This document shows, piece by piece, positions 53,991 to 62,230 of a stretch of DNA of 64,000 bases; within the stretch, counting starts at the first letter, position 1, and each line of letters opens with the position of its first letter. The position numbers were made by a program, and so were the translations under genes. The notes under the pieces are model-generated. The model saw nothing but the letters and a program-made list of their open reading frames with translations. It did no database searches and was not told the DNA's origin. This stretch comes from JAFGXF01 sp963732595. Its GTDB lineage: Bacteria > Chloroflexota > Anaerolineae > Anaerolineales > Anaerolineaceae. Location: assembly GCA_963732595.1 (NCBI GenBank), contig CAVSZZ010000002.1, forward strand, positions 1,984,001 through 2,048,000. Direction: 5' to 3'.

Positions 53991-56426
53991 ATGGAAATTG
54001 GCCTGACCCGAAAAGTTGATATCGACCAGGAAATGCAGCAATCCTACCTGGATTACGCCATGAGCGTCATTGTGGCGCGTGCCCTTCCGGATGCGCGCGA
54101 TGGCTTAAAACCTGTCCAGCGCCGCATCCTGTATGCCATGTATGACATGGGCATCCGGGCGGAATCCGCCTACAAGAAATCCGCGCGCATCGTCGGCGAA
54201 GTGCTCGGCAAGTACCACCCGCATGGCGACAGCGCTGTCTATGAGGCCATGGCGCGCATGGCGCAGCCGTTTTCCATGCGCACCATGCTCGTCGATGGGC
54301 AGGGAAACTTCGGGTCGGTGGATGGGGATGCCCCGGCAGCCATGCGCTATACCGAGGCTCGCCTGGCAGCACCCGCCATTGAAATACTCACGCAGCTTGA
54401 GAAGAACACGGTCGATTTCGTCAACAATTTCGATGGCACCCTGCAGGAACCGCTGGTCCTCCCGGCTGCCATCCCCAACTTACTGGTCAATGGCGCCACC
54501 GGCATTGCGGTCGGCATGGCCACCAACATCCCGCCTCACAACCTGGGCGAGGTGGTGGACGCGTTGGTCCTGATGCTGAACAAGTGGGAGCACCTGGATG
54601 ATCTTTCGGTCGGCGACCTGATGAAACACATCCTGGGTCCCGACTTTCCAACCGGGGGGGTCATCCTGCTCGACCCGGAGACGGATGGGCTGTCCTCCGC
54701 CTATGCCACCGGCCGCGGGCGGATCATCGTCCGTGCCTCCACCCACCTGGAAGACATGGGGCGCGGCCGCACCGGCATCATCATCAGCGAGCTGCCTTAC
54801 ATGGCGAACAAGTCCTCGTTGATCGAGCGCATCGCCGAGCTGGTCAGAGCCGGAACGCTGGAGGGGATCGCCGATCTGCGCGACGAGTCTGATCGCCAGG
54901 GCATGCGCATTGTGATCGAGCTTTCCAGGAGTGCGGATGCCGATCGCATCCTGGCCAGCCTGTACAAGCACACTCTGATGCAGAGCACTTTCGGAATCAA
55001 CCTGCTGGCGCTGGTGAACGGCGAGCCTCACCTGTTGTCGCTCAAGCAAGCCCTGCATGTCTACCTGGATCACCGCATGGAGGTGGTCAAACGGCGCACC
55101 GAATACGACCTGGAGAAAGCCCGGTCACGCGCCCACATCCTGGAGGGTCTGCGCATCGCGCTGGGGCACCTGGATGAGATCATCGCCCTGATCAAGGCCG
55201 CCCCGGATGTGGAGACCGCGCGAGTCAAGTTAATGAAGCGTTACAAGCTGAGCGAGATCCAGGCGAATGCCATCCTGGAACTGCAGCTGCGCCGCCTGGC
55301 TGCGCTGGAACGCAAGAAGATCGAGCTCGAATACAAGGAGGTCACCGTCACCATCAAGATCCTGGAAGGCTTGCTGAGTTCACCGCGCAAGATGCGCCAG
55401 GCAGTCAGTGATGAATTGATCGCTGTGAAGGAGAAATACGGCGACCGGCGTAGAACCCAACTGGTCAATCTCAAGAAGGGCGGCAAAGTGGAGCATACCA
55501 CCGTGACCAGCTCGATCGCCCCCGATCAACCTTCGTGGGTCACCCTCAGCGCTGACGGGATCATCTGCCGCCGGGAGGGGGAGGCTGCGCCGCGCCTGAG
55601 CGGTCGCGAGGCGCCCCTGCATGCGGTCCGCACGACCGCCCACCAGACGCTCTACCTGGTCACACCGAACGGGCACGCGGTGGCCGTGCCGGTGCACGCC
55701 TTCCCGCTTGAGGAACGCGGGGGCATCCCGGTTGCCCAGCTCTCGCCCCTGATCAACCAGGAGGGGCTGGCGGCCTTGTTCGCGTATCCGACCAGTTCGA
55801 AGAATAAACCGGGTTACCTGTTGACCGTCACGCACCAGGGCATGCTCAAGAAATCCGCGCTGGAGGAGCTGCCCGGGCCGACCGCCCAGCCGTTCACCCT
55901 GGTACGGGTTAATGAAGGCGACCGCCTGGATGCCATCCGCTTCACGGGTGGGGCCGACCAGATCCTGCTTATCTCGGAACGCGGCATGGCGATCCGCTTC
56001 AGCGAGGAGGAAGTGCGCCCGATGGGCCTGGTGGCTGGCGGGGTATCCGGCATGAAGCTGGTGGAAGGGGATGCCATCGCCGGCGTGGAGATCCTGCCTG
56101 ACAAGGGCGAGCTGATGATGATAACGCGCGCTGGCGAAGCCAAGCGGGTCGACCTGGCGGAGTTCCCCGTTCAGGGCCGCTACGGGCAGGGCGTGATCGC
56201 CTGGAAGCTGGGTGAGGGGGATCGCCTGGTCGGAACCCTGGCCGGGAAGAAGAATGCGACCGTGACCCTGTTCTTCGTGCGCCTGGCAGCCAAGTTGGTT
56301 CGCCTGGATGACGCCATTCAGCGCGGCCGCGCGGCAGGTGGAAAGCCGTTAATCGAATTAAAACCGGGAGACGTGATTGTGGCGGTCATGCGCCCCCTGG
56401 AACCGCCGGATCTCATGACAGGTTGA
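53991..56426 (+). CDS. type IIA topoisomerase A subunit (GyrA/ParC paralogue)
   Basis: 811 residues, intact. The breakage-reunion domain has SYLDYAMSVIVARALPDARDGLKP, HPHGDSAVYE (residues 76-85) and catalytic Tyr120 in AAMRYTEAR. The C-terminal half is a GyrA-type beta-pinwheel (SERGMAIRFSEEEVRPMG, MITRAGEAKRVDLAEFPVQGRYGQG), but the GyrA box is not recognisable; ERGGIP stands nearby. Absence of a good box with a retained pinwheel fits topoisomerase IV subunit A or a second gyrase-like enzyme that decatenates. No B subunit is nearby. It is closely related to the gyrA at 28900-31487 in its first 170 residues. Confidence 0.88.
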   Translation: MEIGLTRKVDIDQEMQQSYLDYAMSVIVARALPDARDGLKPVQRRILYAMYDMGIRAESAYKKSARIVGEVLGKYHPHGDSAVYEAMARMAQPFSMRTMLVDGQGNFGSVDGDAPAAMRYTEARLAAPAIEILTQLEKNTVDFVNNFDGTLQEPLVLPAAIPNLLVNGATGIAVGMATNIPPHNLGEVVDALVLMLNKWEHLDDLSVGDLMKHILGPDFPTGGVILLDPETDGLSSAYATGRGRIIVRASTHLEDMGRGRTGIIISELPYMANKSSLIERIAELVRAGTLEGIADLRDESDRQGMRIVIELSRSADADRILASLYKHTLMQSTFGINLLALVNGEPHLLSLKQALHVYLDHRMEVVKRRTEYDLEKARSRAHILEGLRIALGHLDEIIALIKAAPDVETARVKLMKRYKLSEIQANAILELQLRRLAALERKKIELEYKEVTVTIKILEGLLSSPRKMRQAVSDELIAVKEKYGDRRRTQLVNLKKGGKVEHTTVTSSIAPDQPSWVTLSADGIICRREGEAAPRLSGREAPLHAVRTTAHQTLYLVTPNGHAVAVPVHAFPLEERGGIPVAQLSPLINQEGLAALFAYPTSSKNKPGYLLTVTHQGMLKKSALEELPGPTAQPFTLVRVNEGDRLDAIRFTGGADQILLISERGMAIRFSEEEVRPMGLVAGGVSGMKLVEGDAIAGVEILPDKGELMMITRAGEAKRVDLAEFPVQGRYGQGVIAWKLGEGDRLVGTLAGKKNATVTLFFVRLAAKLVRLDDAIQRGRAAGGKPLIELKPGDVIVAVMRPLEPPDLMTG

Positions 56427-56427
56427 C

Positions 56428-57519
56428 TTACATCTGCTTGTAGTTTGAAAAGTGGTAAATGATCTTCCCGTCCTGTAGGCCGAAGGTATCACTGCCGCTG
56501 TAAGTGACGGTATTGCTGGTGGCCTGCCAGGTCAGGCTGCGGGAATTTCCGCTGCCGCTGAGACCGGTCAGGTAGAACATCCCGTTCGGGATGATGCCGG
56601 AGAAGAACTGACTGTACCAGGCGGATAAGGCTGATGTGCCCTGGATGGTGCGGGCAGCCGTGATGTGGGCGGCGTTGGCCTGGTAAAGTGTCAAGACCTG
56701 GTTGGGATCATGCGTGTTCAGGGCAGCCACATAGCGCTGGATGATATCGGCTCCAGGGGGGCCACCCCATGGATACGCTGAAACGATATTCCACAGACTC
56801 TTGGTCGAGGCGCGGCATTCATCCCAGGAGAAGAAATTGGCGCCGGTCAACCCGAGCCCCTTGGCGGTATCCAGGAAGCGTTTGATGTCGTAATCGTTCG
56901 GCTGCCAGTCACCGGTCGAGTAGGTCGGTCCGGTCGGGATGATCGGTCGGTATGGGCTGATCGCTTTGAACTCGTTGACACACCGGGTTAGCTGTTCGAC
57001 CGGATTGTGCGCCTGTTCCCAGTAGACTTGCGGCATGTTGTAATTGCATTTATCCAGGAAGGTCGACCAGGGCAGGGTCCTGTGGTAGGTGGGGAAGCGG
57101 TAGCTGGATAGAGCGATGGGCAGGGTTGGCAGGGCGGCGCGCAGGGCGTTCATGAATTTCTGGGCAGCGGCAGTCTTCCCGGATTCCTTGTATTCAGCTT
57201 CCGCATCAATGATATACCCATCCAGGCCCAGGCGTTGGATCTGCTGGATGGCGATGTTGGCCTCGCCGATCGGGTCATAACCATAAACGTAGTGCCAGCC
57301 CCAAACCAGGATGTTCTTGAGCTTCAGGGCTTCGCGCACGGGGGCGATCAGGTCGACCTTGGCGACCCGGTCGTAATTGTACTGGTAAGGGCCGTCAGCG
57401 ATCTTGATTGGCACGTGGGTCAGCGAGGCTGCCAGAGCGACATCGGCAATGGCCGTGGCCACCCCGCCTTCGCAGGATTTGATCTTCCAGATCCAGAAAC
57501 CTTTTCCGTTGAGTGCCAT
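56428..57519 (-). CDS. glycoside-hydrolase-like TIM barrel fused to a SnoaL-like domain
   Basis: 363 residues, no signal peptide. Residues 1-250 look like a TIM barrel: KGFWIWKIKSCEGG, ILVWGWHYVYGYDP, LGLDGYIIDAEAEYK, ALSSYRFPTYHRTLPW, NYNMPQVYW and GANFFSWDE. The acidic residues at strand ends recall glycoside-hydrolase-like families of the GH25/DUF1906 type. Residues 255-363 are an NTF2/SnoaL-like cone (IIQRYVAALNTHDPNQVLTLY.., SALSAWYSQFF, DTFGLQDGKIIYHFSNYK). I do not know of a characterised protein with this fusion. It ends 1 bp from the topoisomerase stop (convergent) and lies 7 bp downstream of the HD gene. Confidence 0.6.
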   Translation of the reverse strand: MALNGKGFWIWKIKSCEGGVATAIADVALAASLTHVPIKIADGPYQYNYDRVAKVDLIAPVREALKLKNILVWGWHYVYGYDPIGEANIAIQQIQRLGLDGYIIDAEAEYKESGKTAAAQKFMNALRAALPTLPIALSSYRFPTYHRTLPWSTFLDKCNYNMPQVYWEQAHNPVEQLTRCVNEFKAISPYRPIIPTGPTYSTGDWQPNDYDIKRFLDTAKGLGLTGANFFSWDECRASTKSLWNIVSAYPWGGPPGADIIQRYVAALNTHDPNQVLTLYQANAAHITAARTIQGTSALSAWYSQFFSGIIPNGMFYLTGLSGSGNSRSLTWQATSNTVTYSGSDTFGLQDGKIIYHFSNYKQM

Positions 57520-57526
57520 GAATACC

Positions 57527-58096
57527 TCAGGCGGGCGGATTGCCCACCAGCTCCAATTCGGGGGCTATCTTACGCAGCGCCAGGATGACGTCATCGACAT
57601 GCTGCCAGAGCTCGACGCCGAACTCGGTTGCACCCTTTTCCATCTCCTCGCGGTTGGCGCCGGCGGCGAAGGCCCGGTCCTTCCACTTCTTCTTGACCGA
57701 GGAGGCGGTCAGATCCATGAGAGAGCGGGAGGGGCGCACGAGCGCCACGGCCGTGATCAGGCCGGTCAGCTCATCCACGGCAAAAAGTGCCTTCTCCATT
57801 TTGGTCTCGCGCGGGAAACCGGTGTGATCGCCGTGTGCCAGGATGGCCTTGACGACGACCTCGGGCACGCCGCGTTCGCGCAGCAGGGGCGCGCCGGCTA
57901 CCGGATGTCGTTCGGCATCCGGGTGGACTTCCCAATCGAAATCATGCAGCAGGCCGGTGATGCCCCACAGTTCGACATCCTCGCCTAACTTTTCAGCGTA
58001 GTACCGCATGGCGGCTTCGACCGCCAGCATATGCTTGATCAGTCCGGGATTTTTGACGAATTCGTTGACGATGGCGAGTGCCTGACTGCGTTCCAT
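57527..58096 (-). CDS. HD-domain phosphohydrolase
   Basis: 189 residues. IKHMLAVEAAM supplies the first His, LLHDFDW the HD pair, HPVAGAPLLRERGVPEVVVKAILAHGD the next His, and DELTGLITAVAL the last Asp. This is the pattern of the small HD hydrolases (YedJ/'HDIG' type) that act on nucleotides or phosphates. GGAGG is before the ATG. Co-directional with the glycosidase-like gene. Confidence 0.85.
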   Translation of the reverse strand: MERSQALAIVNEFVKNPGLIKHMLAVEAAMRYYAEKLGEDVELWGITGLLHDFDWEVHPDAERHPVAGAPLLRERGVPEVVVKAILAHGDHTGFPRETKMEKALFAVDELTGLITAVALVRPSRSLMDLTASSVKKKWKDRAFAAGANREEMEKGATEFGVELWQHVDDVILALRKIAPELELVGNPPA

Positions 58097-58155
58097 TGGA
58101 CCTCCGGTTTATCTACCCGGAGGAGGGTACAAGATTTGTACCAAAGGTAATTCAA

Positions 58156-58193
58156 CAGACCCTTAGGGTTTTCTATAAAACCCTAAGGGTCTG
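58156..58193. repeat. perfect 17-bp inverted repeat
   Basis: CAGACCCTTAGGGTTTT, loop CTAT, AAAACCCTAAGGGTCTG. No poly-T tail on either side, so likely a dispersed palindromic repeat rather than a terminator. It lies upstream of the HD gene. Confidence 0.7.
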
Positions 58194-58275
58194 TGTCCCG
58201 TAGACAGGGATCATCCCCAGGTTACATTGTGGCCCGGGGGCACAGCGCGAGGTGAGTCAGTTGCGCCCCTGCCGT

Positions 58276-59052
58276 TTACGCTTCCTTCACCTCAACCCAT
58301 TTCTTCCAGAATCCGGGAATGAGGAATACGACCAACAAACCCAATGATGCAATTGGGGCAAGTGCGAACATGGAAAACCGGCCAAGATCCTGCATGGTCA
58401 CGATCGTCAGGGGGATTCCAACGATCAGTTCGATCACCGCTGAAACCAGGACGAGCGGGCGTATCCACGATTTGGGTTTAAGCAGGACAACCGCAGTGAC
58501 GACAGCCCAACCCAACATGGCGATCCAGTGCAAGCGTTGGACGAGCACGAATATATCCGTTCCATGGGTAATGATGCGGCTGGTGGAAGAAACGCCGTTC
58601 ATCCAGCAGAAAATGTAGGCAATGCCGGTCGCCAGGCCAACAAATGTACGGCGCCAGGAGATCTTTTCCACAAAAAGACACAGCCCAAAATAGAGCAATA
58701 AATACGGGACGAAAAGGGTCATATAGACTGGAGGCAGGTCCGCGGCCATGAATGGAATATTGACAAAGAAACTGCCCAGCAGTGCGAGGATGATGCCGAG
58801 GATGGCGAGCAGGGATGCCCACTTCTGCTTCGTAAAATATCCATAGGAGCTCACTGCAAACAGCGCAGCAGCCAGCAGGCCAAGGTCGGTAAGGAAAGGA
58901 TGAACATATTTCAAGAGTATTTCGCAGCCGGGCTCAGCGGATTCGGCGTGCATACCAATTTGGTACCATTGAGAGAATAAGATGAAATGCCCGATGATAC
59001 CGATCAAAGCTCCCAAAATTGTCAAAATACCCCCGAGTTTATGATTTTTCAT
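58276..59052 (-). CDS. polytopic membrane protein, seven to eight helices
   Basis: 258 residues from the ATG at 59052, which has AAAGGAGAAGTACTG upstream; an in-frame start at 59106 has no such support. Helices at about 8-30, 50-72, 78-100, 108-128, 135-152, 172-190, 195-215 and 225-248. Histidines at GHFIL, KYVHPF and LHWIAML lie near helix ends. It does not match a family I know with confidence. It is divergent from the Crp/Fnr gene at 59216, sharing its 160-bp upstream region, which suggests control by that regulator (inference). Confidence 0.55.
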   Translation of the reverse strand: MKNHKLGGILTILGALIGIIGHFILFSQWYQIGMHAESAEPGCEILLKYVHPFLTDLGLLAAALFAVSSYGYFTKQKWASLLAILGIILALLGSFFVNIPFMAADLPPVYMTLFVPYLLLYFGLCLFVEKISWRRTFVGLATGIAYIFCWMNGVSSTSRIITHGTDIFVLVQRLHWIAMLGWAVVTAVVLLKPKSWIRPLVLVSAVIELIVGIPLTIVTMQDLGRFSMFALAPIASLGLLVVFLIPGFWKKWVEVKEA

Positions 59053-59181
59053 CAGTACTTCTCCTTTTCCCAACTTAAATTTTAACGGAATTGAGATAAC
59101 CACCAACTCCCGTCAATGAGATCCATTATCCTTAATCCCCGGTTCGATTACTTTGCTTAAAGTTAAAACCATATCACACTG

Positions 59182-59187
59182 TATAAT
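59182..59187 (+). promoter_or_regulatory. -10 element of the first Crp/Fnr gene
   Basis: TATAAT 28 nt before the ATG; Shine-Dalgarno AAGGAG at 59207-59212. No good -35 hexamer at 17 bp, so an activator may be needed. Confidence 0.5.
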
Positions 59188-59215
59188 CAGTTAGAACAAT
59201 AGGGACAAGGAGTGC

Positions 59216-59893
59216 ATGACGACTACTTTTAAGGATCAACTTAATTCATCCCCATTATTTTCCAACTTTCCAGTTAATACATTGGAAATAATTGAGACAC
59301 TGGCAATCCAAAAAAAGTATCATAAACAGGAACAGGTGGTGGGGCAGGGGGAAAAATGGTCCTATCTATTGATGGTCCACAGTGGCAGCATCAATGCCAT
59401 TAAAGACGCTCCGGATGGTCGCTTTCTTGTGGCTGCCACCTTCTTTCCAGGGGATATATTTTGGGGTGTCAGTTTTTTTGATGAGCGGTATTTGATGCCC
59501 GCAACACTAATTGCCCAGGAAAGTATTGTTCTGTATATGTGGCATAAAACAACCCTGCTCCCATACATATTGCAGGAGGGAAAAGCAAGTTGGGAATTGG
59601 CCCGCCTGGTGGTCGACAGGTTGTTCATGGCAGGCGAAAAAATCGGTGAAATGACTTTTCAACCCGTCGGCGCCAGGCTGGCAAGATTATTGGTCAACAG
59701 CTCGAGAGATGAAGTCGGGACCCCGATCGAACGCGATATGACTCTGGATGAAATGGCTGCCAGGATCGGAACCACCAGGGAAATGGTATGCAGGTTATTG
59801 CACAAATTTTCAGATGACGGCTTGATCGACATTACCCGCACCGAATACACGATTAAAAATCCGGATGCTTTAAAAGGGTTGATGGAGAACTGA
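59216..59893 (+). CDS. Crp/Fnr-family regulator 1
   Basis: 225 residues. A cupin-like sensor domain (about 15-120: QEQVVGQGEKWSYLLMVHSGSINA, FFPGDIFWGVSFF), a dimerisation helix and an HTH_Crp domain (DEMAARIGTTREMVCRLLHKFSDDGLIDITRTEYTI). The recognition helix has E-x-x-C-R, close to the E-x-x-S-R of FNR/DNR that reads TTGAT half-sites. The FNR iron-sulfur cysteine cluster is absent, so the signal is not an FNR-type 4Fe-4S centre. First of two tandem regulators in front of the respiratory-type operon. Confidence 0.85.
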   Translation: MTTTFKDQLNSSPLFSNFPVNTLEIIETLAIQKKYHKQEQVVGQGEKWSYLLMVHSGSINAIKDAPDGRFLVAATFFPGDIFWGVSFFDERYLMPATLIAQESIVLYMWHKTTLLPYILQEGKASWELARLVVDRLFMAGEKIGEMTFQPVGARLARLLVNSSRDEVGTPIERDMTLDEMAARIGTTREMVCRLLHKFSDDGLIDITRTEYTIKNPDALKGLMEN

Positions 59894-59952
59894 ACATTTA
59901 GCTGAGATTCAGTCGTTGACACCGCATGCATTTATCGCAAAAATGGCTTTGA

Positions 59953-59958
59953 TATAAT
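59953..59958 (+). promoter_or_regulatory. -10 element for leaderless Crp/Fnr gene 2
   Basis: TATAAT (extended TGATATAAT) ends 7 nt before the ATG at 59966; no Shine-Dalgarno. Confidence 0.6.
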
Positions 59959-59965
59959 CATTTTT

Positions 59966-60652
59966 ATGATTGAACATGCAAATTTGGTGGATCAATTAAA
60001 AAAAGTAGAACATTTCAAGCATCTATCCCTCATTGATCTCAGGGCAATCGTTTTATCCGGTCAAGTAAAAGTATATGATGCCGGAACCACCCTCTTTTTG
60101 GAAGGAGATCCATGCGCCGGGATGTATGTTCTCCTGACGGGGAAAGTGGATTTATGCAAAACCGGACCGGAAGGCCAGGTTACCATCCTGAATTCGATCC
60201 ATCCTGTGATCATGTTCAACGAAGTGCCGGCGCTGGATAATGGTGTGAACCCGGTGAGTGCCATCGCTGTTGAAAAATCCTGTGTTTGGAATGTAGGTTT
60301 TGAAAGATTTCAATCGATCATTGCACAATATCCACCATTGGCGATCGGTCTTCTAAAAGTGATGGCCCGTCGCAATCGTATCTTGATGTCACATTACGAT
60401 GACCTTTCATTTCGATCGATCACGGCACGTATCGCCAAGCACCTGCTGGATCTGAGCGATTATGGAAACAAACCCATAGACCGTTTATCCAACCCGATCA
60501 GCAATATTGCAGCCTGCGTGGTCACGGTGCCTGAGGTGGTCAGCCGTGCGTTAAAAAAGATCAGCACCCAAAAATTAATTGAAGTCGACCGGAAATCGAT
60601 TCGGGTGGTCGATCCGATCGGCTTACAGCAGCTCGCTGAAATTCCCCTGTAA
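59966..60652 (+). CDS. Crp/Fnr-family regulator 2
   Basis: 228 residues. The cyclic-nucleotide-binding-type fold covers 20-125 (YDAGTTLFLEGDPCAGMYVLLTGKVDLCKTGPEGQ, FNEVPAL), then a dimer helix, then the HTH with TVPEVVSRALKKISTQKLIEVDRKSIRV. The recognition helix holds E-x-x-S-R, the exact FNR/DNR combination for TTGAT. It has cysteines at CAGM and LCKTG but not the FNR N-terminal cluster. Likely binder of the box at 60684. Its sensing mechanism (NO via heme, redox or other) cannot be read from the sequence. Confidence 0.85.
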   Translation: MIEHANLVDQLKKVEHFKHLSLIDLRAIVLSGQVKVYDAGTTLFLEGDPCAGMYVLLTGKVDLCKTGPEGQVTILNSIHPVIMFNEVPALDNGVNPVSAIAVEKSCVWNVGFERFQSIIAQYPPLAIGLLKVMARRNRILMSHYDDLSFRSITARIAKHLLDLSDYGNKPIDRLSNPISNIAACVVTVPEVVSRALKKISTQKLIEVDRKSIRVVDPIGLQQLAEIPL

Positions 60653-60683
60653 AATATCACTACCCCATTCAATTGATTTGAAA

Positions 60684-60725
60684 TTGATTTTTGTCAATGA
60701 CAATCCTGCCGGATAATGCTATCCT
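60684..60725 (+). promoter_or_regulatory. FNR/DNR-type box with class II promoter
   Basis: TTGAT-TTTT-GTCAA (60684-60697) matches the DNR/NNR consensus exactly and FNR (TTGAT-N4-ATCAA) with one change. TATCCT (60720-60725) is a plausible -10. With the start site near 60732 the box is centred at -41.5, the classical class II activator position. It reads into the histidine-rich membrane protein gene. Confidence 0.7.
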
Positions 60726-60754
60726 GATGGTATTAAATAAATAGGGAGATGGAT

Positions 60755-62230
60755 ATGCATTGGCTCTCGAGACGATTTGACTATCTTTTTCGATCTACAA
60801 AAGGCTTGATCCTGGTTGCGATCGCGTTGATTGCGGTCGTAACTGCCCTCTTTGGCATGTTATCCGGACCAATGGCCGAAATGGGAGTCCGTGATTTTGT
60901 CATTCGCCTGTTGAAAATGGACCTGGTCCAGGCTGAACGCGAAGGACGCATCATCATTTTGTATCATTCCATTGCCATGGCTGTCGTTGCAATTGAGACC
61001 TACATGATCACAAGCCTGCTGAAAATGAAAGAGTTCTATAAAATGGCATGCCGGGTGCTCATCACGGTTGGCTACCTATTAACGATGATCTTTGGGATGG
61101 GCTTTGCTTACTGGGGTCATCACTGGGCCTTTCATGGTCTTTACATCACCGGTCTCAGTCTCATCTTCTTTGCAGGTGTACTGTTGGTTATCGCTCTCTG
61201 GCCGTGGAATAAAGATTATTACCAGCCGGTGAAGGATTATGCCCGTACAAAGAACGGGGTGGACGTCGAACGTATCGCATTTTTTGCGACAGCGCTCACC
61301 ACGGTCGTCTCAGCTGTCTTCGGTGCCATCCCCGGGTCGTATTTCGGTAATGGGTTTGAAACATTCCTGGCTGAGAACATCATTCGCCTTCCGGAAAAAT
61401 CCACGATGGAGTACTCGATCATCGGGCACCTTCATATCATGCTCGCTTTGATTGCCATTATGCTGACGCTCATCATCGGCCGCTGGCTTAACTTCAAGGG
61501 CATTTTCCATAAGATTTCCATGCCTCTGATGATTTTAGGCACGATTATCCTCAGCCTGGGGGTATGGGGAGTGGTAACGCCGCTCGAACCCATCGCCCAT
61601 ATGATCATCTACGTAGGTGCAACGCCTTCCATGCTGGCTGCCCTCTTATTGTTGATTTGGAGCTGGGGGAAATTAATCCGCGATGGGACGGCTTCAATTA
61701 AAAAGCCTTCTTTTGGACAAAAACTTGCCGCCCTGGTGCGCGATCCCCTGAAATTTGGCCCCACCTGGCAGATGCTATTCATGAATTTCACCACAAGCTT
61801 TATTGGCATCTTTATGGCCATCCGCCTGGATGAGATCTTCCGCGTCTGGCCTGCCCGCGAGGAGCGCATCGAGCTTACCGGACACTGGCATGCGCTTTCA
61901 GCGATCATTGCCACCATTATCCTTTTTTACTATGGCGATATCATCGGTTTGAAAGGGAAAGTCCGCCAATGGTACGGCTGGGGGCTCATTATCTTCTCGG
62001 ATGTTGCCCTGGCTTCCGTCACGGTCTTTGAGATGAAACGCCTCTTCATCACGGAAGCCGAGCAGCAACCTTTGGTGAATGGCTTGATCTATGCCATGGA
62101 TTTTGGCCTTGGGATGTTGTTGGTCCTGCTGGCAGCTGTGATGGTCTGGCGATTGACTGACTTGTTCAAGAATAAAGGTCGCTGGTCAGAGGAAACCTCA
62201 CAAGAACTCGCCCACGAGGTGGAAAAATGA
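60755..62230 (+). CDS. histidine-rich membrane protein, putative heme-copper-oxidase-like subunit
   Basis: 491 residues from the ATG at 60755 (GGGAG 6 nt upstream; an ATG 6 nt earlier is too close to it). About twelve membrane helices. Histidines cluster at helix ends: H71 (LYHSIAMAV), H122/123/127 (GHHWAFH), H225/H227 (IGHLHIMLALIAI), H282 (IAHMIIY), H377/H379 (TGHWHALSAIIAT). The helix count and H-x-H pairs recall subunit I of heme-copper oxidases and NO reductases. The standard CuB pattern (H-P-E-V-Y or NorB equivalent, then HH) is missing, so this may be a distant or different heme protein. Next to a heme O synthase and behind an FNR/DNR box. Confidence 0.5.
   Translation: MHWLSRRFDYLFRSTKGLILVAIALIAVVTALFGMLSGPMAEMGVRDFVIRLLKMDLVQAEREGRIIILYHSIAMAVVAIETYMITSLLKMKEFYKMACRVLITVGYLLTMIFGMGFAYWGHHWAFHGLYITGLSLIFFAGVLLVIALWPWNKDYYQPVKDYARTKNGVDVERIAFFATALTTVVSAVFGAIPGSYFGNGFETFLAENIIRLPEKSTMEYSIIGHLHIMLALIAIMLTLIIGRWLNFKGIFHKISMPLMILGTIILSLGVWGVVTPLEPIAHMIIYVGATPSMLAALLLLIWSWGKLIRDGTASIKKPSFGQKLAALVRDPLKFGPTWQMLFMNFTTSFIGIFMAIRLDEIFRVWPAREERIELTGHWHALSAIIATIILFYYGDIIGLKGKVRQWYGWGLIIFSDVALASVTVFEMKRLFITEAEQQPLVNGLIYAMDFGLGMLLVLLAAVMVWRLTDLFKNKGRWSEETSQELAHEVEK

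Noticed and set aside
60755..62230. Calling the histidine-rich membrane protein NorB or a cytochrome oxidase outright
   Set aside because: Helix count and His pairs fit, but the CuB ligand pattern and the His-Tyr or Glu motifs that define these enzymes are not seen.
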